A stretch of DNA of 64,000 bases from contig NZ_RJPS01000009.1 of assembly GCF_003943505.1 (NCBI RefSeq), positions 21,776-85,775 of the forward strand. Direction: 5' to 3'. The number at the start of each line of letters is the position of its first letter. The stretch's first letter is position 1. Source of the DNA: Streptococcus cristatus. Lineage in GTDB: Bacteria; Bacillota; Bacilli; Lactobacillales; Streptococcaceae. Shown piece by piece: positions 42,571-54,069 of the stretch. A program made the translations under genes and the position numbers. Below the pieces are notes generated by a model. The model worked only from the letters and a program-made list of their open reading frames with translations. It was not told where the DNA came from and did not search any database.

Positions 42571-44037
42571 ATGAAAATATCTTTAGAAGAAATTCAAAGA
42601 GTTGCCAACCAAGGCCCTTTCTATCCAGACTGGGATTCTCTTGCGACCTATCAAGTCCCCAACTGGTTCAAAAGAGCTAAGTTTGGGATTTTTATTCACT
42701 GGGGACTTTACAGCCTTCCTGCCTTTGGGAGCGAGTGGTATTCTCGAAATATGTACATCCAGGGTACGGTAGAGTTTGACCACCATATCAAAACTTACGG
42801 GCCTCACAAAGATTTCGGCTACAAGGATTTTATCCCACTCTTTACTGCTGAAAATTTTCATGCGGACGAATGGCTGGGCCTCTTTAAAGAAGCGGGAGCC
42901 CAATATATTTTTCCAGTGGCAGAGCATCACGACGGCTTCCAGCTTTATGGCAGTCAGCTCTCTCCTTTTAATAGTGCAGAAATGGGGCCAAAGCGCGATA
43001 TCTTGGGTGAATTGAGTCAGGCAGCCCAAAGAGAGCAGATTCATTTTTGTACTTCCTCCCATCGGGCGGAGCATCACTTTTTCTTTTCACATGGGAAGGA
43101 GTTTGTCAGTGACATTGCCAGCGAAGTCGGTCGCGAGGAACTCTATTGGCCGGCTATGCCAGAGCCAGACCACCATGATTTGTTTGGTCAGCCATATCCG
43201 AGTCAGGAATTTCTAGATGATTGGCTCCTGCGTAGCTGTGAGCTGGTTCGAGATTACCAGCCTGAGATTTTGTATTTTGACTGGTGGATTCAGCATGCAG
43301 CATTTAAAGAGCACATGAAGCTTTTTGCGGCCTATTATTATAATTTGGGTGCGGCCTATGGGAAGCCGACTAGCATTTGCTACAAGCATGATGCGCTGGC
43401 TTTTGGTGCGGGGATTGTGGAAGTGGAACGCGGTGGTTTCGCAGAGATCCAGCCCTTCACTTGGCAGACGGATACGGCTATCGCGCGAAATTCTTGGGGC
43501 TACACAGAGAACCTTGATTATAAGTCAGCTAAAGAAATCATCCAGACCTTGATTGATGTTGTGTCAAAAAATGGGAATTTACTGCTGAATATCGGTCCGA
43601 AAGGAGACGGGGCGATTCCAGAAAAAGATAAAGACATCTTGAGAGAGATCGGGACTTGGCTCCAAGTGAATGGTCAAGCGATCTATGACTCACGCGCGTG
43701 GAGGCAATTTGGAGAAGGTTCTACACAAGTAGACAGCGGACCATTTTCGGATGGTAAAAACATCCCTTATACAAATCAGGATTTTCGTTTCACGGCCAAG
43801 GGCGGAGCAGTGTATGCCTTTCTGATGGAGCCTGCAGCAAATCAATGGCTGACGATTCAGGCCTTAGCTGACGAAAGAGAAAATCCTGCTTCCCGCTTTC
43901 ATGGCATCATAGAAGAAGTGTCCTTACTAGGCTATGAGGAACCGCTCAAATGGGAGCAAACGCCCCAAGGTTTGCGCGTCTTCATGCTGAGTGTAGCAGG
44001 CGACTTACCCTTGGTGTTGAAGGTCCAACTGCGTTAA
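42571..44037 (+). CDS. Alpha-L-fucosidase, glycoside hydrolase family 29
   Basis: A 488-residue GH29 enzyme. N-terminal barrel starts PNWFKRAKFGIFIHWGLYSLPAFG; FPVAEHHDGFQLYGSQLS supplies conserved histidines; the nucleophile Asp lies in EILYFDWWIQ (about residue 233); GNLLLNIGPKGDG is the usual barrel end; a C-terminal beta-domain follows. No signal peptide, so fucosylated oligosaccharides must be imported first. It is a single gene with its own cre, without a fucose pathway nearby. Start ATG 42571 has AATGATGAGGTAG upstream. Confidence 0.93.
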   Translation: MKISLEEIQRVANQGPFYPDWDSLATYQVPNWFKRAKFGIFIHWGLYSLPAFGSEWYSRNMYIQGTVEFDHHIKTYGPHKDFGYKDFIPLFTAENFHADEWLGLFKEAGAQYIFPVAEHHDGFQLYGSQLSPFNSAEMGPKRDILGELSQAAQREQIHFCTSSHRAEHHFFFSHGKEFVSDIASEVGREELYWPAMPEPDHHDLFGQPYPSQEFLDDWLLRSCELVRDYQPEILYFDWWIQHAAFKEHMKLFAAYYYNLGAAYGKPTSICYKHDALAFGAGIVEVERGGFAEIQPFTWQTDTAIARNSWGYTENLDYKSAKEIIQTLIDVVSKNGNLLLNIGPKGDGAIPEKDKDILREIGTWLQVNGQAIYDSRAWRQFGEGSTQVDSGPFSDGKNIPYTNQDFRFTAKGGAVYAFLMEPAANQWLTIQALADERENPASRFHGIIEEVSLLGYEEPLKWEQTPQGLRVFMLSVAGDLPLVLKVQLR

Positions 44038-44052
44038 ATCTAGATGAAAAAA

Positions 44053-44229
44053 TGAGGCTGGGACAAAAGTCCTAGCCTCTCAATTGTCTTTGGATTGTCG
44101 AGCAAGACGCAGTGGTTGAGTGGGCTCTACTACGCCGATTTCATCAGCTTTTACAGCCCTATTCAACTGTGCGGAGGTGGGACGACGAAATCGAATTCTA
44201 ACGAATTACCGATTTCTGTCCCACTCTCA
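44053..44229. repeat. Dispersed 175-bp multi-hairpin repeat, copy A4 (inverted)
   Basis: Minus orientation relative to A1-A3, starting GAGGCTGGGACAAAAG on the plus strand. It lies between convergent genes and its hairpins can serve as terminator for both. Confidence 0.9.
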
Positions 44230-44231
44230 TT

Positions 44232-45065
44232 TTACTTACTTAGTGATTTTAAATTTTCATAAAAGAGCACCCGAGCTGTTGTGATGTAAGGATAGGCCAC
44301 AACCCCAGCGATTCCCAGTGTGATACCAATCAGGATATACCAGCCGATAAAGCTCAGATCCAGCAAGAAACGTTTCCATTTATAGCCTTTCATCATGCGT
44401 CTGCTTTGCACAAGAACTTGCCAAGGACCTTGGTAGGTGCCCGTGCTCAGCTGATCGTAAAGGATGAAGTCGGTCTGAGAGTAAGCATAGTTGGCCATCA
44501 GGAAGACTGCCGTACCAGCCAAGACAATGAGAGTGCCAAGAAACATCATGGGCGCATAGCTGACGATTTGCTCTACCTCAGGACTAGCAGCTGTCAATTG
44601 GGACACATCGGATATTTTCCCATAAATAGCCAGCACCTTGTAACTGCTGAAAACAAGGAAAAATGAACCGACAAGGCTGATAGAATTCCACAACAAGAGG
44701 AGAATACTCTTAGTCAGCTGTGTGATAAAAATCGGCGAAAAAAGCTCGGCAGAAAAGATTCGACCAATATCTGTAAAGCCAACCGTATCGCGTTTTTTTC
44801 GGACGACTTCCATCATGCTGAAGCTAGCAGATAAAAAGAGCAGGGCGATGATAAATTCTACGGTTTGTGGAAAAATTTGACGACCAAAAATTACAACAAA
44901 GGCCTGATTGATCTCCAACTGGGGAATAATCTCCTCCAGATGGCGGTTGGGAGACAGATAGGTAGATAAGATGGTTACCAGAGTTGGAATGGCAAAGAGC
45001 GAGTATATGCCGTTGGTTTGATTTCGGATGGTGCGTGCCTGGGCGCGGATTTCACTTAAATTCAT
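44232..45065 (-). CDS. DUF975-family membrane protein
   Basis: A 277-residue protein starting MNLSEIRAQARTIRNQ, with about five membrane helices and the DUF975 motif near the end (MMKGYKWKRFLLDLSFIGWYIL). Function unknown; family members occur near cell-envelope genes in Firmicutes. Start at 45065 is fixed by TGGAGGTCTGT; a longer frame passes through the promoter region (TATAAT on the minus strand near 45091-45096). Confidence 0.85.
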   Translation of the reverse strand: MNLSEIRAQARTIRNQTNGIYSLFAIPTLVTILSTYLSPNRHLEEIIPQLEINQAFVVIFGRQIFPQTVEFIIALLFLSASFSMMEVVRKKRDTVGFTDIGRIFSAELFSPIFITQLTKSILLLLWNSISLVGSFFLVFSSYKVLAIYGKISDVSQLTAASPEVEQIVSYAPMMFLGTLIVLAGTAVFLMANYAYSQTDFILYDQLSTGTYQGPWQVLVQSRRMMKGYKWKRFLLDLSFIGWYILIGITLGIAGVVAYPYITTARVLFYENLKSLSK

Positions 45066-45104
45066 ACAGACCTCCATTTCATGATTTTTATTATACCACA
45101 CATC

Positions 45105-45132
45105 GTGACAGACAAGACTTTTTTTGGTAAAA
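45105..45132 (+). promoter_or_regulatory. Probable tgt promoter
   Basis: GTGACA (45105-45110), 16 bases, then TGG-TAAAAT (45124-45132). Confidence 0.5.
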
Positions 45133-45147
45133 TCATACGGTATCTTA

Positions 45148-46355
<1,208 letters not shown>

Positions 46356-46379
46356 GAATCTTCATTGAAGGGAAGAAGT

Positions 46380-47018
46380 ATGTCTGATGAAGGAAAATTG
46401 TTGGAAAGCTTGGTAGACTATCTGTCGGATGGTCAAAAGCACACTCTACGTATTTACGGTCATGGTGCTTCGGGTAAGTCAACCTTTGCTCGAAAACTCC
46501 AGCTAGCCTTGGGTGAGGAACGAACCAATCTTTTGGAAACAGATCCTTATGTAATTACTGGGGAGTATAGAGATTTGCTTAGCTCTAAGGATTTTCCTCA
46601 TCAAAAAGTAACGGCTTGTATCCCAGCCGTTCATGAACTGAGTAGTCTGGAGCGTGATATTTGTGCTTTGCAGTCTGGTCTGGATATTCTGACCATTGGA
46701 AAAGCTTGGTCACCGAGTTTGCGTTTGTCAGCTCGAAAGCCGATTTTAATAGTAGAAGGCATGTCAGCAGCTTTTTTGCCTAAAAGCTTGTTTGATTTAT
46801 CGATTTGCTTTTACACGGATGATCAAACTGAGTTAGAACGCCGCTTGGCGCGGGATGTAGCTGTGCGAGAACGTAGACCGGAGTGGATAGAGCAGACGCA
46901 TTTAGATCGGAGAGAGCAATATCAGCACTTTTATCAGCCCTATCTAGCAGCTGCAGACCTTATCATATGCCAGACTAGCAATAGCTTTCGCATCGAAAAG
47001 GACAGCCCGTTGTTATAA
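46380..47018 (+). CDS. Uridine kinase-like P-loop phosphotransferase
   Basis: A 212-residue P-loop protein: Walker A IYGHGASGKST, LLETDPYVITGEYRDLL, Walker B-like PILIVEGMSAAFL and a lid with ARDVAVRERRPEWIE. The general layout resembles uridine kinase/phosphoribulokinase proteins, but the sequence is diverged and the substrate uncertain. ATG 46380 follows AGGGAAGAAG; a TTG five codons upstream overlaps that site. It lies 24 bases after tgt and is probably cotranscribed. Confidence 0.75.
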   Translation: MSDEGKLLESLVDYLSDGQKHTLRIYGHGASGKSTFARKLQLALGEERTNLLETDPYVITGEYRDLLSSKDFPHQKVTACIPAVHELSSLERDICALQSGLDILTIGKAWSPSLRLSARKPILIVEGMSAAFLPKSLFDLSICFYTDDQTELERRLARDVAVRERRPEWIEQTHLDRREQYQHFYQPYLAAADLIICQTSNSFRIEKDSPLL

Positions 47019-47054
47019 AATAAAGTAGCTAAAAGCAAATTTTTCATTCTTAAT

Positions 47055-47084
47055 CTCACTGATGTGCGTCAGTGAGCATTTTTA
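47055..47084 (+). terminator. Terminator upstream of the ribosomal cluster
   Basis: CTCACTGA (47055-47062) and TCAGTGAG (47069-47076), then CATTTTTATT. Ends the tgt transcript. Confidence 0.85.
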
Positions 47085-47225
47085 TTCTTTGAGCAAAAAC
47101 TCAAACGAATAGGTAGAATAATCTAAATTTTCTTCTATATAAATGATTACAAGAATTATAAGTCGCTTAGAAAACGCTTTTATAAAAAATTATCCTAAAA
47201 ATCTTTAAAAACTTACTCAAATCCC

Positions 47226-47254
47226 TTGCAATGCTTGGTTCTTTGTGTTAAGAT
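47226..47254 (+). promoter_or_regulatory. Main promoter of the S10-spc-alpha cluster
   Basis: TTGCAA (47226-47231) and TAAGAT (47249-47254) with a 17-base spacer. It drives a leader of about 130 bases and then rpsJ. Confidence 0.72.
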
Positions 47255-47260
47255 ACTATG

Positions 47261-47375
47261 GTGCTGTGAAAAACAGCGTGTAGCTTTGATGCAAGAGGTT
47301 GCGACACGCTCGGTTGCATTGCCACGCAATCACCTGTCGGTTTTCTTGTGGAGCTAGCCTATTATCTTAAATAGA
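47261..47375 (+). ncRNA. Ribosomal protein leader of the S10 operon (L4-type)
   Basis: The untranslated leader folds with GCGTGT (about 47277) pairing ACACGC (about 47305) around GCTTTGATGCAAGAGGTTGCG, and with GTTGCATTGCC / CACGCAAT elements after it. The strongly conserved GATGCAAGAGGTTGCGACAC block is the pattern of the Firmicutes L4 leader (Rfam L4_leader type), through which free L4, product of the third gene, represses the operon. Assignment from recall of the pattern, not a covariance search. Confidence 0.7.
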
Positions 47376-47393
47376 CGAAAAAAGGAGAAAAAG

Positions 47394-47702
47394 ATGGCAA
47401 ACAAAAAAATCCGCATCCGTTTGAAAGCTTACGAACATCGTACACTTGACACAGCGGCTGCAAAAATCGTAGAAACTGCTGCACGTACAGGTGCTGAAGT
47501 TGCGGGTCCAATCCCACTTCCAACTGAACGTAGCCTCTACACAATCATTCGTGCGACTCACAAATATAAAGACTCTCGCGAACAATTTGAAATGCGTACT
47601 CACAAACGCTTGATCGACATCATCAACCCAACTCAAAAAACAGTTGACGCTTTGATGAAGTTGGACCTTCCAAGTGGTGTGAACGTAGAAATCAAACTTT
47701 AA
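47394..47702 (+). CDS. rpsJ: 30S ribosomal protein S10 (NusE)
   Basis: A 102-residue S10 starting [19 protein letters not shown], with [24 protein letters not shown] tRNA-side loop ([17 protein letters not shown]). It joins the 30S head and, as NusE with NusB, acts in rRNA antitermination at boxA elements such as the one in the rRNA leader at the window end. First gene of the cluster; AAAGGAGAAAAAG binding site. Confidence 0.97.
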   Translation: MANKKIRIRLKAYEHRTLDTAAAKIVETAARTGAEVAGPIPLPTERSLYTIIRATHKYKDSREQFEMRTHKRLIDIINPTQKTVDALMKLDLPSGVNVEIKL

Positions 47703-47781
47703 TCTAAAGCTTGATATCTTGAGCATAAAAAACGCTCGTTAAAAACTTTTTAGACAAAAATAGAAAAGGAAACATTTTCTC

Positions 47782-48408
47782 ATGACAAAAGGAATCTTAG
47801 GGAAAAAAGTGGGAATGACTCAAATCTTCACTGAAGCTGGCGAATTAATCCCTGTAACTGTTGTTGAAGCAGCTCCAAACGTTGTTCTTCAAGTAAAAAC
47901 AGTTGAAACAGACGGTTACAACGCAGTTCAAGTTGGTTTTGACGACCTTCGTGATGTATTGAGCAACAAACCTGCTAAAGGACATGTGGCGAAAGCTAAC
48001 ACGGCTCCTAAGCGCTTCATTCGTGAATTCAAAAACATTGAAGGCTTGGAAGTTGGTGCGGAAATCAAAGTTGATACATTCGAAGCTGGTGATGTTGTTG
48101 ATGTAACAGGAACTTCAAAAGGTAAAGGTTTCCAAGGTGTAATCAAACGCCACGGCCAATCTCGTGGTCCAATGGCTCACGGTTCACGTTACCACCGTCG
48201 TCCTGGTTCAATGGGACCAGTTGCGCCAAACCGTGTTTTCAAAAACAAACACTTGGCTGGCCGTATGGGTGGCAACCGTGTAACGATTCAAAACCTTGAA
48301 ATCGTACAAGTTGTTCCAGAGAAAAACGTTATCTTGATCAAAGGAAACGTACCTGGTGCTAAGAAATCTCTTATCACTATCAAATCAGCAGTTAAAGCTG
48401 GTAAATAA
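47782..48408 (+). CDS. rplC: 50S ribosomal protein L3
   Basis: A 208-residue L3 ([16 protein letters not shown]). The long loop [21 protein letters not shown] reaches towards the peptidyl transferase centre and is the site where resistance changes occur; it is of normal form here. The 79-base gap after rpsJ holds no gene. Confidence 0.97.
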   Translation: MTKGILGKKVGMTQIFTEAGELIPVTVVEAAPNVVLQVKTVETDGYNAVQVGFDDLRDVLSNKPAKGHVAKANTAPKRFIREFKNIEGLEVGAEIKVDTFEAGDVVDVTGTSKGKGFQGVIKRHGQSRGPMAHGSRYHRRPGSMGPVAPNRVFKNKHLAGRMGGNRVTIQNLEIVQVVPEKNVILIKGNVPGAKKSLITIKSAVKAGK

Positions 48409-48432
48409 TAAAGAAAGGGGAAATCAGTCACA

Positions 48433-49056
48433 ATGGCAAACGTAAAATTATTTGACCAAACTGGTAAAGAAGCTGGTGAAGTAGTTCTTAACGACGCAAT
48501 CTTTGGTATCGAACCAAACGAATCAGTTGTCTTCGACGTGATCATCAGCCAACGCGCTAGCCTCCGTCAAGGAACTCACGCTGTTAAAAACCGTTCTGCA
48601 GTATCAGGCGGCGGACGCAAACCATGGCGTCAAAAAGGAACTGGACGTGCTCGTCAAGGTTCTATCCGCTCTCCACAATGGCGTGGTGGTGGTATCGTCT
48701 TCGGTCCAACTCCTCGTTCATATGCCTACAAACTTCCACAAAAAGTTCGTAGATTGGCATTGAAATCAGTTTACTCTGAAAAAGTTGCTGAAAACAAATT
48801 CGTAGCTGTAGACAGCCTTTCATTTACAGCTCCAAAAACTGCTGAGTTTGCAAAAGTGCTTGCAGCATTGAGCATTGACACAAAAGTACTTGTTATTCTT
48901 GAAGAAGGAAATGAATTTGCTGCACTTTCAGCACGTAACCTTCCAAATGTTAAAGTTGCAACAGCAACAACAGCAAGTGTTCTTGATATCGCAAACAGCG
49001 ACAAACTTCTTGTTACTCAAGCAGCTATCTCTAAAATTGAGGAGGTTCTTGCATAA
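48433..49056 (+). CDS. rplD: 50S ribosomal protein L4, operon autoregulator
   Basis: A 207-residue L4. The central loop with [19 protein letters not shown] lines the exit tunnel (macrolide region). L4 is the expected ligand of the leader at 47261. The last base of its stop is the first base of the rplW start (TAATG), so the two are coupled. Confidence 0.97.
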   Translation: MANVKLFDQTGKEAGEVVLNDAIFGIEPNESVVFDVIISQRASLRQGTHAVKNRSAVSGGGRKPWRQKGTGRARQGSIRSPQWRGGGIVFGPTPRSYAYKLPQKVRRLALKSVYSEKVAENKFVAVDSLSFTAPKTAEFAKVLAALSIDTKVLVILEEGNEFAALSARNLPNVKVATATTASVLDIANSDKLLVTQAAISKIEEVLA

Positions 49057-49355
49057 TGAATTTGTATGACGTTATCAAAAAGCCTGTCATCACTGAAAGC
49101 TCAATGGCTCAGCTTGAAGCAGGCAAATACGTATTTGAAGTAGACACTCGCGCTCACAAACTTTTGATCAAGCAAGCTGTTGAAGCTGCTTTTGAAGGAG
49201 TTAAAGTTGCTAATGTCAACACTATCAACGTAAAACCTAAAGCAAAACGCGTTGGACGTTACACTGGTTTTACTAACAAAACTAAAAAAGCTATCATCAC
49301 TCTGACAGCAGATTCTAAAGCAATCGAGTTGTTCGGAGCTGCTGAAGCAGAATAA
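49056..49355 (+). CDS. rplW: 50S ribosomal protein L23
   Basis: A 99-residue L23 ([17 protein letters not shown]). At the tunnel exit it docks trigger factor and SRP. Coupled to rplD by a one-base overlap; TGAGGAGG-like binding site inside the end of rplD. Confidence 0.97.
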   Translation: MNLYDVIKKPVITESSMAQLEAGKYVFEVDTRAHKLLIKQAVEAAFEGVKVANVNTINVKPKAKRVGRYTGFTNKTKKAIITLTADSKAIELFGAAEAE

Positions 49356-49372
49356 TCTAAGGAGGAAATATC

Positions 49373-50206
49373 GTGGGAATTCGTGTTTATAAACCAACAA
49401 CAAACGGTCGCCGTAATATGACTTCTTTGGATTTCGCTGAAATCACTACTAGCACTCCAGAAAAATCTTTGCTCGTTTCTCTTAAGAGCAAAGCTGGTCG
49501 TAACAACAACGGACGCATCACTGTTCGTCACCAAGGTGGCGGTCACAAACGTCACTACCGTTTGATTGACTTCAAACGTAACAAAGATGCTGTTGAAGCA
49601 GTAGTTAAAACTATCGAGTACGATCCAAACCGTTCAGCAAACATCGCTTTGGTTCACTATACTGACGGTGTGAAGGCATACATCATCGCTCCTAAAGGTC
49701 TTGAAGTAGGTCAACGTATCGTTTCAGGTCCTGAAGCAGATATCAAGGTCGGTAACGCACTTCCACTTGCTAACATCCCAGTTGGTACTTTGGTTCACAA
49801 CATTGAGTTGAAGCCAGGTCGTGGTGGTGAATTGGTTCGTGCCGCTGGAGCTTCTGCTCAAGTATTGGGTCAAGAAGGTAAATACACTCTTGTTCGTCTT
49901 CAATCAGGCGAAGTTCGTATGATCCTTGGTACTTGCCGTGCTACAGTTGGTGTTGTCGGAAACGAACAACATGGACTTGTAAACCTTGGTAAAGCAGGTC
50001 GTAGCCGTTGGAAAGGTATCCGTCCAACAGTTCGCGGTTCTGTAATGAACCCTAACGATCACCCACACGGTGGTGGTGAAGGTAAAGCACCAGTTGGTCG
50101 TAAAGCGCCATCTACTCCATGGGGCAAACCTGCTCTTGGTCTTAAAACTCGTAACAAGAAAGCGAAATCTGACAAACTTATCGTTCGTCGTCGCAACGAG
50201 AAATAA
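49373..50206 (+). CDS. rplB: 50S ribosomal protein L2
   Basis: A 277-residue L2 with a GTG start (49373, [16 protein letters not shown]) after AAGGAGGAAATATC. The conserved C-terminal [19 protein letters not shown] contains the histidine important near the peptidyl transferase centre. Highly expressed codon pattern. Confidence 0.97.
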   Translation: MGIRVYKPTTNGRRNMTSLDFAEITTSTPEKSLLVSLKSKAGRNNNGRITVRHQGGGHKRHYRLIDFKRNKDAVEAVVKTIEYDPNRSANIALVHYTDGVKAYIIAPKGLEVGQRIVSGPEADIKVGNALPLANIPVGTLVHNIELKPGRGGELVRAAGASAQVLGQEGKYTLVRLQSGEVRMILGTCRATVGVVGNEQHGLVNLGKAGRSRWKGIRPTVRGSVMNPNDHPHGGGEGKAPVGRKAPSTPWGKPALGLKTRNKKAKSDKLIVRRRNEK

Positions 50207-50235
50207 TCTAAAACAATCTATCCGCCAGCTCGGTA

Positions 50236-50252
50236 GCGCTGCCTAGCAGCGC
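50236..50252 (+). repeat. Intercistronic hairpin between rplB and rpsS
   Basis: GCGCTGC-CTA-GCAGCGC is a perfect seven-pair stem with no T-run, in an 86-base gap. More likely an mRNA stability or processing element than a terminator. Confidence 0.6.
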
Positions 50253-50292
50253 AGGCCGCTGTGGTACTTATTTTAAAGGAGAAAATATAAAA

Positions 50293-50574
50293 ATGGGACG
50301 CAGTCTTAAAAAAGGACCTTTCGTCGATGAGCATTTGATGAAAAAAGTTGAAGCTCAAGCTAACGACGAAAAGAAAAAAGTTATCAAAACTTGGTCACGT
50401 CGTTCAACGATCTTCCCAAGTTTCATCGGTTACACAATCGCAGTCTATGACGGACGTAAACACGTACCTGTTTACATCCAAGAAGACATGGTAGGTCACA
50501 AGCTTGGTGAATTTGCACCAACTCGTACTTACAAAGGTCACGCTGCAGACGACAAGAAAACACGTAGAAAATAA
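50293..50574 (+). CDS. rpsS: 30S ribosomal protein S19
   Basis: A 93-residue S19 ([18 protein letters not shown]), forming the 30S head with S13. AAAGGAGAAAATATAAAA precedes the start. Confidence 0.97.
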
Positions 50575-50585
50575 GGAGAACATAA

Positions 50586-50930
50586 ATGGCAGAAATTACT
50601 TCAGCTAAAGCAATGGCTCGTACAGTGCGTGTTTCACCTCGTAAAACTCGTCTAGTTCTTGACAATATCCGTGGTAAAAACGTCGCTGACGCAATCGCAA
50701 TCTTGAAATTCACTCCAAACAAAGCTGCTGGCATTATCGAAAAAGTATTGATCTCTGCAATCGCTAATGCTGAAAACAACTTTGGTTTGGAAAAAGCTAA
50801 CTTGGTAGTATCTGAAGCTTTCGCAAACGAAGGACCAACTATGAAACGTTTCCGTCCACGTGCTAAAGGTTCAGCTTCACCAATCAACAAACGCACAAGC
50901 CACATCACTGTGGTAGTTGCAGAAAAATAA
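50586..50930 (+). CDS. rplV: 50S ribosomal protein L22
   Basis: A 114-residue L22 ([22 protein letters not shown]). The tunnel-lining beta hairpin includes [21 protein letters not shown], of normal length. Spacing to rpsS 11 bases. Confidence 0.97.
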   Translation: MAEITSAKAMARTVRVSPRKTRLVLDNIRGKNVADAIAILKFTPNKAAGIIEKVLISAIANAENNFGLEKANLVVSEAFANEGPTMKRFRPRAKGSASPINKRTSHITVVVAEK

Positions 50931-50942
50931 GGAGGTAACATC

Positions 50943-51596
50943 GTGGGTCAAAAAGTACATCCAATTGGTATGCGTGTCGGCATCATCCGTGATTGGGATG
51001 CCAAATGGTATGCTGAAAAAGAATACGCGGATTACCTTCATGAAGATCTTGCAATCCGTAAATTCGTTCAAAAAGAATTGGCTGACGCAGCTGTTTCAAC
51101 TATTGAAATCGAACGCGCAGTAAACAAAGTTAACGTTTCACTTCACACTGCTAAACCAGGTATGGTTATCGGTAAAGGTGGAGCTAACGTTGATGCACTT
51201 CGTGCAAAACTTAACAAATTGACTGGAAAACAAGTACACATCAACATCATCGAGATCAAATCTCCAGATTTGGATGCTCACCTTGTTGGTGAAGGAATTG
51301 CTCGTCAATTGGAGCAACGTGTTGCTTTCCGTCGTGCTCAAAAACAAGCAATCCAACGTGCAATGCGTGCAGGAGCTAAAGGAATCAAAACTCAAGTATC
51401 AGGTCGTTTGAACGGTGCAGATATCGCTCGTAGCGAAGGATACTCTGAAGGAACTGTTCCACTTCACACCCTTCGTGCGGATATCGATTACGCTTGGGAA
51501 GAAGCTGATACTACTTACGGTAAACTTGGTGTTAAAGTATGGATCTACCGTGGAGAAGTTCTTCCAGCTCGTAAAAACACTAAAGGAGGTAAATAA
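50943..51596 (+). CDS. rpsC: 30S ribosomal protein S3
   Basis: A 217-residue S3 with a GTG start (50943) after AAGGAGGTAACATC. KH motif [17 protein letters not shown] (about residues 75-92) binds 16S rRNA near the mRNA entry site. The C-terminal tail ends ARKNTKGGK. Confidence 0.97.
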   Translation: MGQKVHPIGMRVGIIRDWDAKWYAEKEYADYLHEDLAIRKFVQKELADAAVSTIEIERAVNKVNVSLHTAKPGMVIGKGGANVDALRAKLNKLTGKQVHINIIEIKSPDLDAHLVGEGIARQLEQRVAFRRAQKQAIQRAMRAGAKGIKTQVSGRLNGADIARSEGYSEGTVPLHTLRADIDYAWEEADTTYGKLGVKVWIYRGEVLPARKNTKGGK

Positions 51597-51599
51597 CCA

Positions 51600-52013
51600 A
51601 TGTTAGTACCTAAACGTGTTAAACACCGTCGCGAATTCCGCGGAAAAATGCGTGGTGAAGCTAAAGGTGGTAAAGAAGTAACTTTTGGAGAATATGGTCT
51701 TCAAGCAACTACTAGCCACTGGATCACTAACCGTCAAATCGAAGCTGCCCGTATCGCTATGACTCGTTACATGAAACGTGGTGGTAAAGTTTGGATCAAA
51801 ATCTTCCCACACAAATCATACACTGCAAAAGCAATCGGTGTACGGATGGGATCTGGTAAAGGGGCTCCAGAAGGTTGGGTAGCACCAGTTAAACGTGGTA
51901 AAGTGATGTTTGAAATCGCTGGCGTATCGGAAGAAATCGCTCGTGAAGCTCTTCGTCTTGCAAGCCACAAATTGCCAGTTAAATGTAAATTCGTAAAGCG
52001 TGAAGCAGAATAA
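51600..52013 (+). CDS. rplP: 50S ribosomal protein L16
   Basis: A 137-residue L16 ([19 protein letters not shown]), placed near the A and P sites and contacting tRNA. Follows rpsC by three bases; the AAAGGAGG inside the rpsC end provides the binding site. Confidence 0.97.
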   Translation: MLVPKRVKHRREFRGKMRGEAKGGKEVTFGEYGLQATTSHWITNRQIEAARIAMTRYMKRGGKVWIKIFPHKSYTAKAIGVRMGSGKGAPEGWVAPVKRGKVMFEIAGVSEEIAREALRLASHKLPVKCKFVKREAE

Positions 52014-52022
52014 GGAGAAAGC

Positions 52023-52229
52023 ATGAAACTTAAAGAAATTCAAGATTTTGTTAAAGAACTTCGTGGTCTTTCTCAAGAAGAACTCGCGAAGCGTGAAAAT
52101 GAATTGAAGAAAGAATTGTTTGACCTTCGTTTCCAAGCCGCTACTGGTCAATTGGAGCAGACAGCGCGTTTGAAAGAAGTGAAAAAACAAATCGCACGTA
52201 TCAAAACTGTTCAATCAGAAGTTAAATAA
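52023..52229 (+). CDS. rpmC: 50S ribosomal protein L29
   Basis: A 68-residue two-helix L29 ([17 protein letters not shown]) at the tunnel exit, next to L23. Nine bases after rplP, with AAGGAGAAAGC before the start. Confidence 0.96.
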   Translation: MKLKEIQDFVKELRGLSQEELAKRENELKKELFDLRFQAATGQLEQTARLKEVKKQIARIKTVQSEVK

Positions 52230-52256
52230 TAGACTTGGGAAAGGAGAAATTCTAAA

Positions 52257-52517
52257 ATGGAACGTAATCAACGTAAAACCCTTGTCGGACGCGTCGTTTC
52301 TGACAAGATGGATAAGACAATCACAGTTGTAGTTGAAACAAAACGTAACCACCCAGTCTATGGTAAGCGTATTAACTACTCTAAGAAGTACAAAGCACAT
52401 GATGAAAACAATGTTGCCAAAGAAGGCGATATCGTTCGTATCATGGAAACTCGTCCGCTTTCAGCTACAAAACGCTTCCGTCTTGTAGAAGTTGTTGAAG
52501 AAGCGGTTATCATCTAA
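52257..52517 (+). CDS. rpsQ: 30S ribosomal protein S17
   Basis: An 86-residue S17 ([21 protein letters not shown]), an OB-fold early 16S-binding protein. AAAGGAGAAATTCTAAA binding site. Confidence 0.97.
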
Positions 52518-52542
52518 TCAAACCAGAAAGGAGAAAACTTAA

Positions 52543-52911
52543 ATGATTCAAACAGAAACTCGTTTGAAAGTTGCTGACAACAGCGGTGCTCGCGAAATCC
52601 TGACAATCAAAGTTCTTGGTGGTTCAGGACGTAAGTTCGCCAACATCGGTGATGTCATCGTTGCATCTGTAAAACAAGCTACTCCTGGTGGTGCGGTTAA
52701 AAAAGGTGACGTTGTAAAAGCGGTTATCGTTCGTACTAAATCAGGTGCTCGTCGTAAGGATGGTTCATACATCAAATTCGACGAAAACGCTGCAGTCATC
52801 ATCCGTGAAGACAAAACTCCTCGCGGAACTCGTATCTTCGGCCCAGTTGCTCGCGAATTGCGTGACGGCGGCTTCATGAAGATCGTATCATTGGCTCCAG
52901 AAGTACTTTAA
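52543..52911 (+). CDS. rplN: 50S ribosomal protein L14
   Basis: A 122-residue L14 ([20 protein letters not shown]), at the subunit interface and docking site of the silencing factor RsfS. In the 78-base gap after it, CCCTGGAA-GTT-TTCCAGGG and GCCC-TCAT-GGGC form two small stems without a T-run. Confidence 0.97.
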   Translation: MIQTETRLKVADNSGAREILTIKVLGGSGRKFANIGDVIVASVKQATPGGAVKKGDVVKAVIVRTKSGARRKDGSYIKFDENAAVIIREDKTPRGTRIFGPVARELRDGGFMKIVSLAPEVL

Positions 52912-52989
52912 TCTAAAAATCAAACAAGTCCCCTGGAAGTTTTCCAGGGTGCCCTCATGGGCGTAAGAAATTAAAGGAGAAACCTAATA

Positions 52990-53295
52990 ATGTTTGTGAA
53001 AAAAGGCGACAAAGTTCGCGTAATTGCTGGTAAGGACAAGGGTGTTGAAGCACTTGTTGTTGCAGCTCTTCCAAAAGTAAACAAAGTAGTTGTTGAAGGT
53101 GTTAATCTTGTTAAGAAACACCAAAAACCAAATAGTGAAAACCCTCAAGGTGCTATCGTAGAAAAAGAAGCACCAATCCATGCGTCAAACGTTCAAGTTC
53201 TTGACAAAAATGGTGTTGCAGGACGCGTTGGTTACAAGTTTGAAGACGGCAAAAAAGTTCGTTACAACAAGAAATCAGGCGAAGTGCTTGACTAA
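52990..53295 (+). CDS. rplX: 50S ribosomal protein L24
   Basis: A 101-residue L24 with a KOW motif near the N-terminus ([18 protein letters not shown]), an assembly initiator protein. AAAGGAGAAACC upstream. Confidence 0.97.
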   Translation: MFVKKGDKVRVIAGKDKGVEALVVAALPKVNKVVVEGVNLVKKHQKPNSENPQGAIVEKEAPIHASNVQVLDKNGVAGRVGYKFEDGKKVRYNKKSGEVLD

Positions 53296-53318
53296 TCACG
53301 AAGGAAAGGAGAAGTATA

Positions 53319-53861
53319 ATGGCAAATCGTTTAAAAGAAAAATATCTTAATGAAGTAGTACCTGCTTTGACTGAAAAGTTCAACTACTCATCTGTTATGG
53401 CTGTGCCAAAAGTGGATAAAATCGTTTTGAACATGGGTGTCGGTGACGCTGTATCAAACGCTAAAAACCTTGAAAAAGCTGCTGAAGAATTGGCTCTTAT
53501 CTCAGGTCAAAAACCACTTATCACTAAAGCTAAAAAATCAATCGCCGGCTTCCGTCTTCGTGAAGGTGTAGCGATCGGTGCTAAAGTAACCCTTCGTGGC
53601 GAACGTATGTATGAGTTCTTGGATAAATTGGTTACTGTATCACTCCCACGTGTGCGTGACTTCCATGGTGTTCCAACAAAATCATTTGATGGACGCGGAA
53701 ACTACACTCTTGGTGTGAAAGAGCAATTGATCTTCCCAGAAATCAACTTTGATGACGTTGATAAGACTCGCGGTCTTGATATCGTTATCGTAACAACTGC
53801 TAACACTGACGAAGAGTCACGTGCATTGCTTACAGGCCTTGGAATGCCTTTTGCAAAATAA
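53319..53861 (+). CDS. rplE: 50S ribosomal protein L5
   Basis: A 180-residue L5 ([21 protein letters not shown]), 5S rRNA-binding protein of the central protuberance that contacts S13. Twenty-three bases after rplX. Confidence 0.97.
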   Translation: MANRLKEKYLNEVVPALTEKFNYSSVMAVPKVDKIVLNMGVGDAVSNAKNLEKAAEELALISGQKPLITKAKKSIAGFRLREGVAIGAKVTLRGERMYEFLDKLVTVSLPRVRDFHGVPTKSFDGRGNYTLGVKEQLIFPEINFDDVDKTRGLDIVIVTTANTDEESRALLTGLGMPFAK

Positions 53862-53878
53862 TATAGGAGGTAAAACAA

Positions 53879-54064
53879 ATGGCTAAAAAATCAATGATTG
53901 CTAAGAACAAACGCCCAGCGAAGTTCTCTACGCAAGCTTATACTCGTTGTGAAAAATGTGGCCGTCCACATTCAGTTTACCGCAAGTTTAAACTTTGCCG
54001 TGTTTGCTTCCGTGAATTAGCATACAAAGGACAAATCCCTGGCGTTACCAAAGCATCTTGGTAA
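53879..54064 (+). CDS. rpsZ: 30S ribosomal protein S14 type Z (zinc form)
   Basis: A 61-residue S14 of the short, zinc-binding (C+) type, with the ligands Cys24, Cys27, Cys40 and Cys43 (RCEKCG and LCRVCF). Standard location between L5 and S8. A repeat copy (B2) follows before rpsH. Confidence 0.96.
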
Positions 54065-54069
54065 CATCA

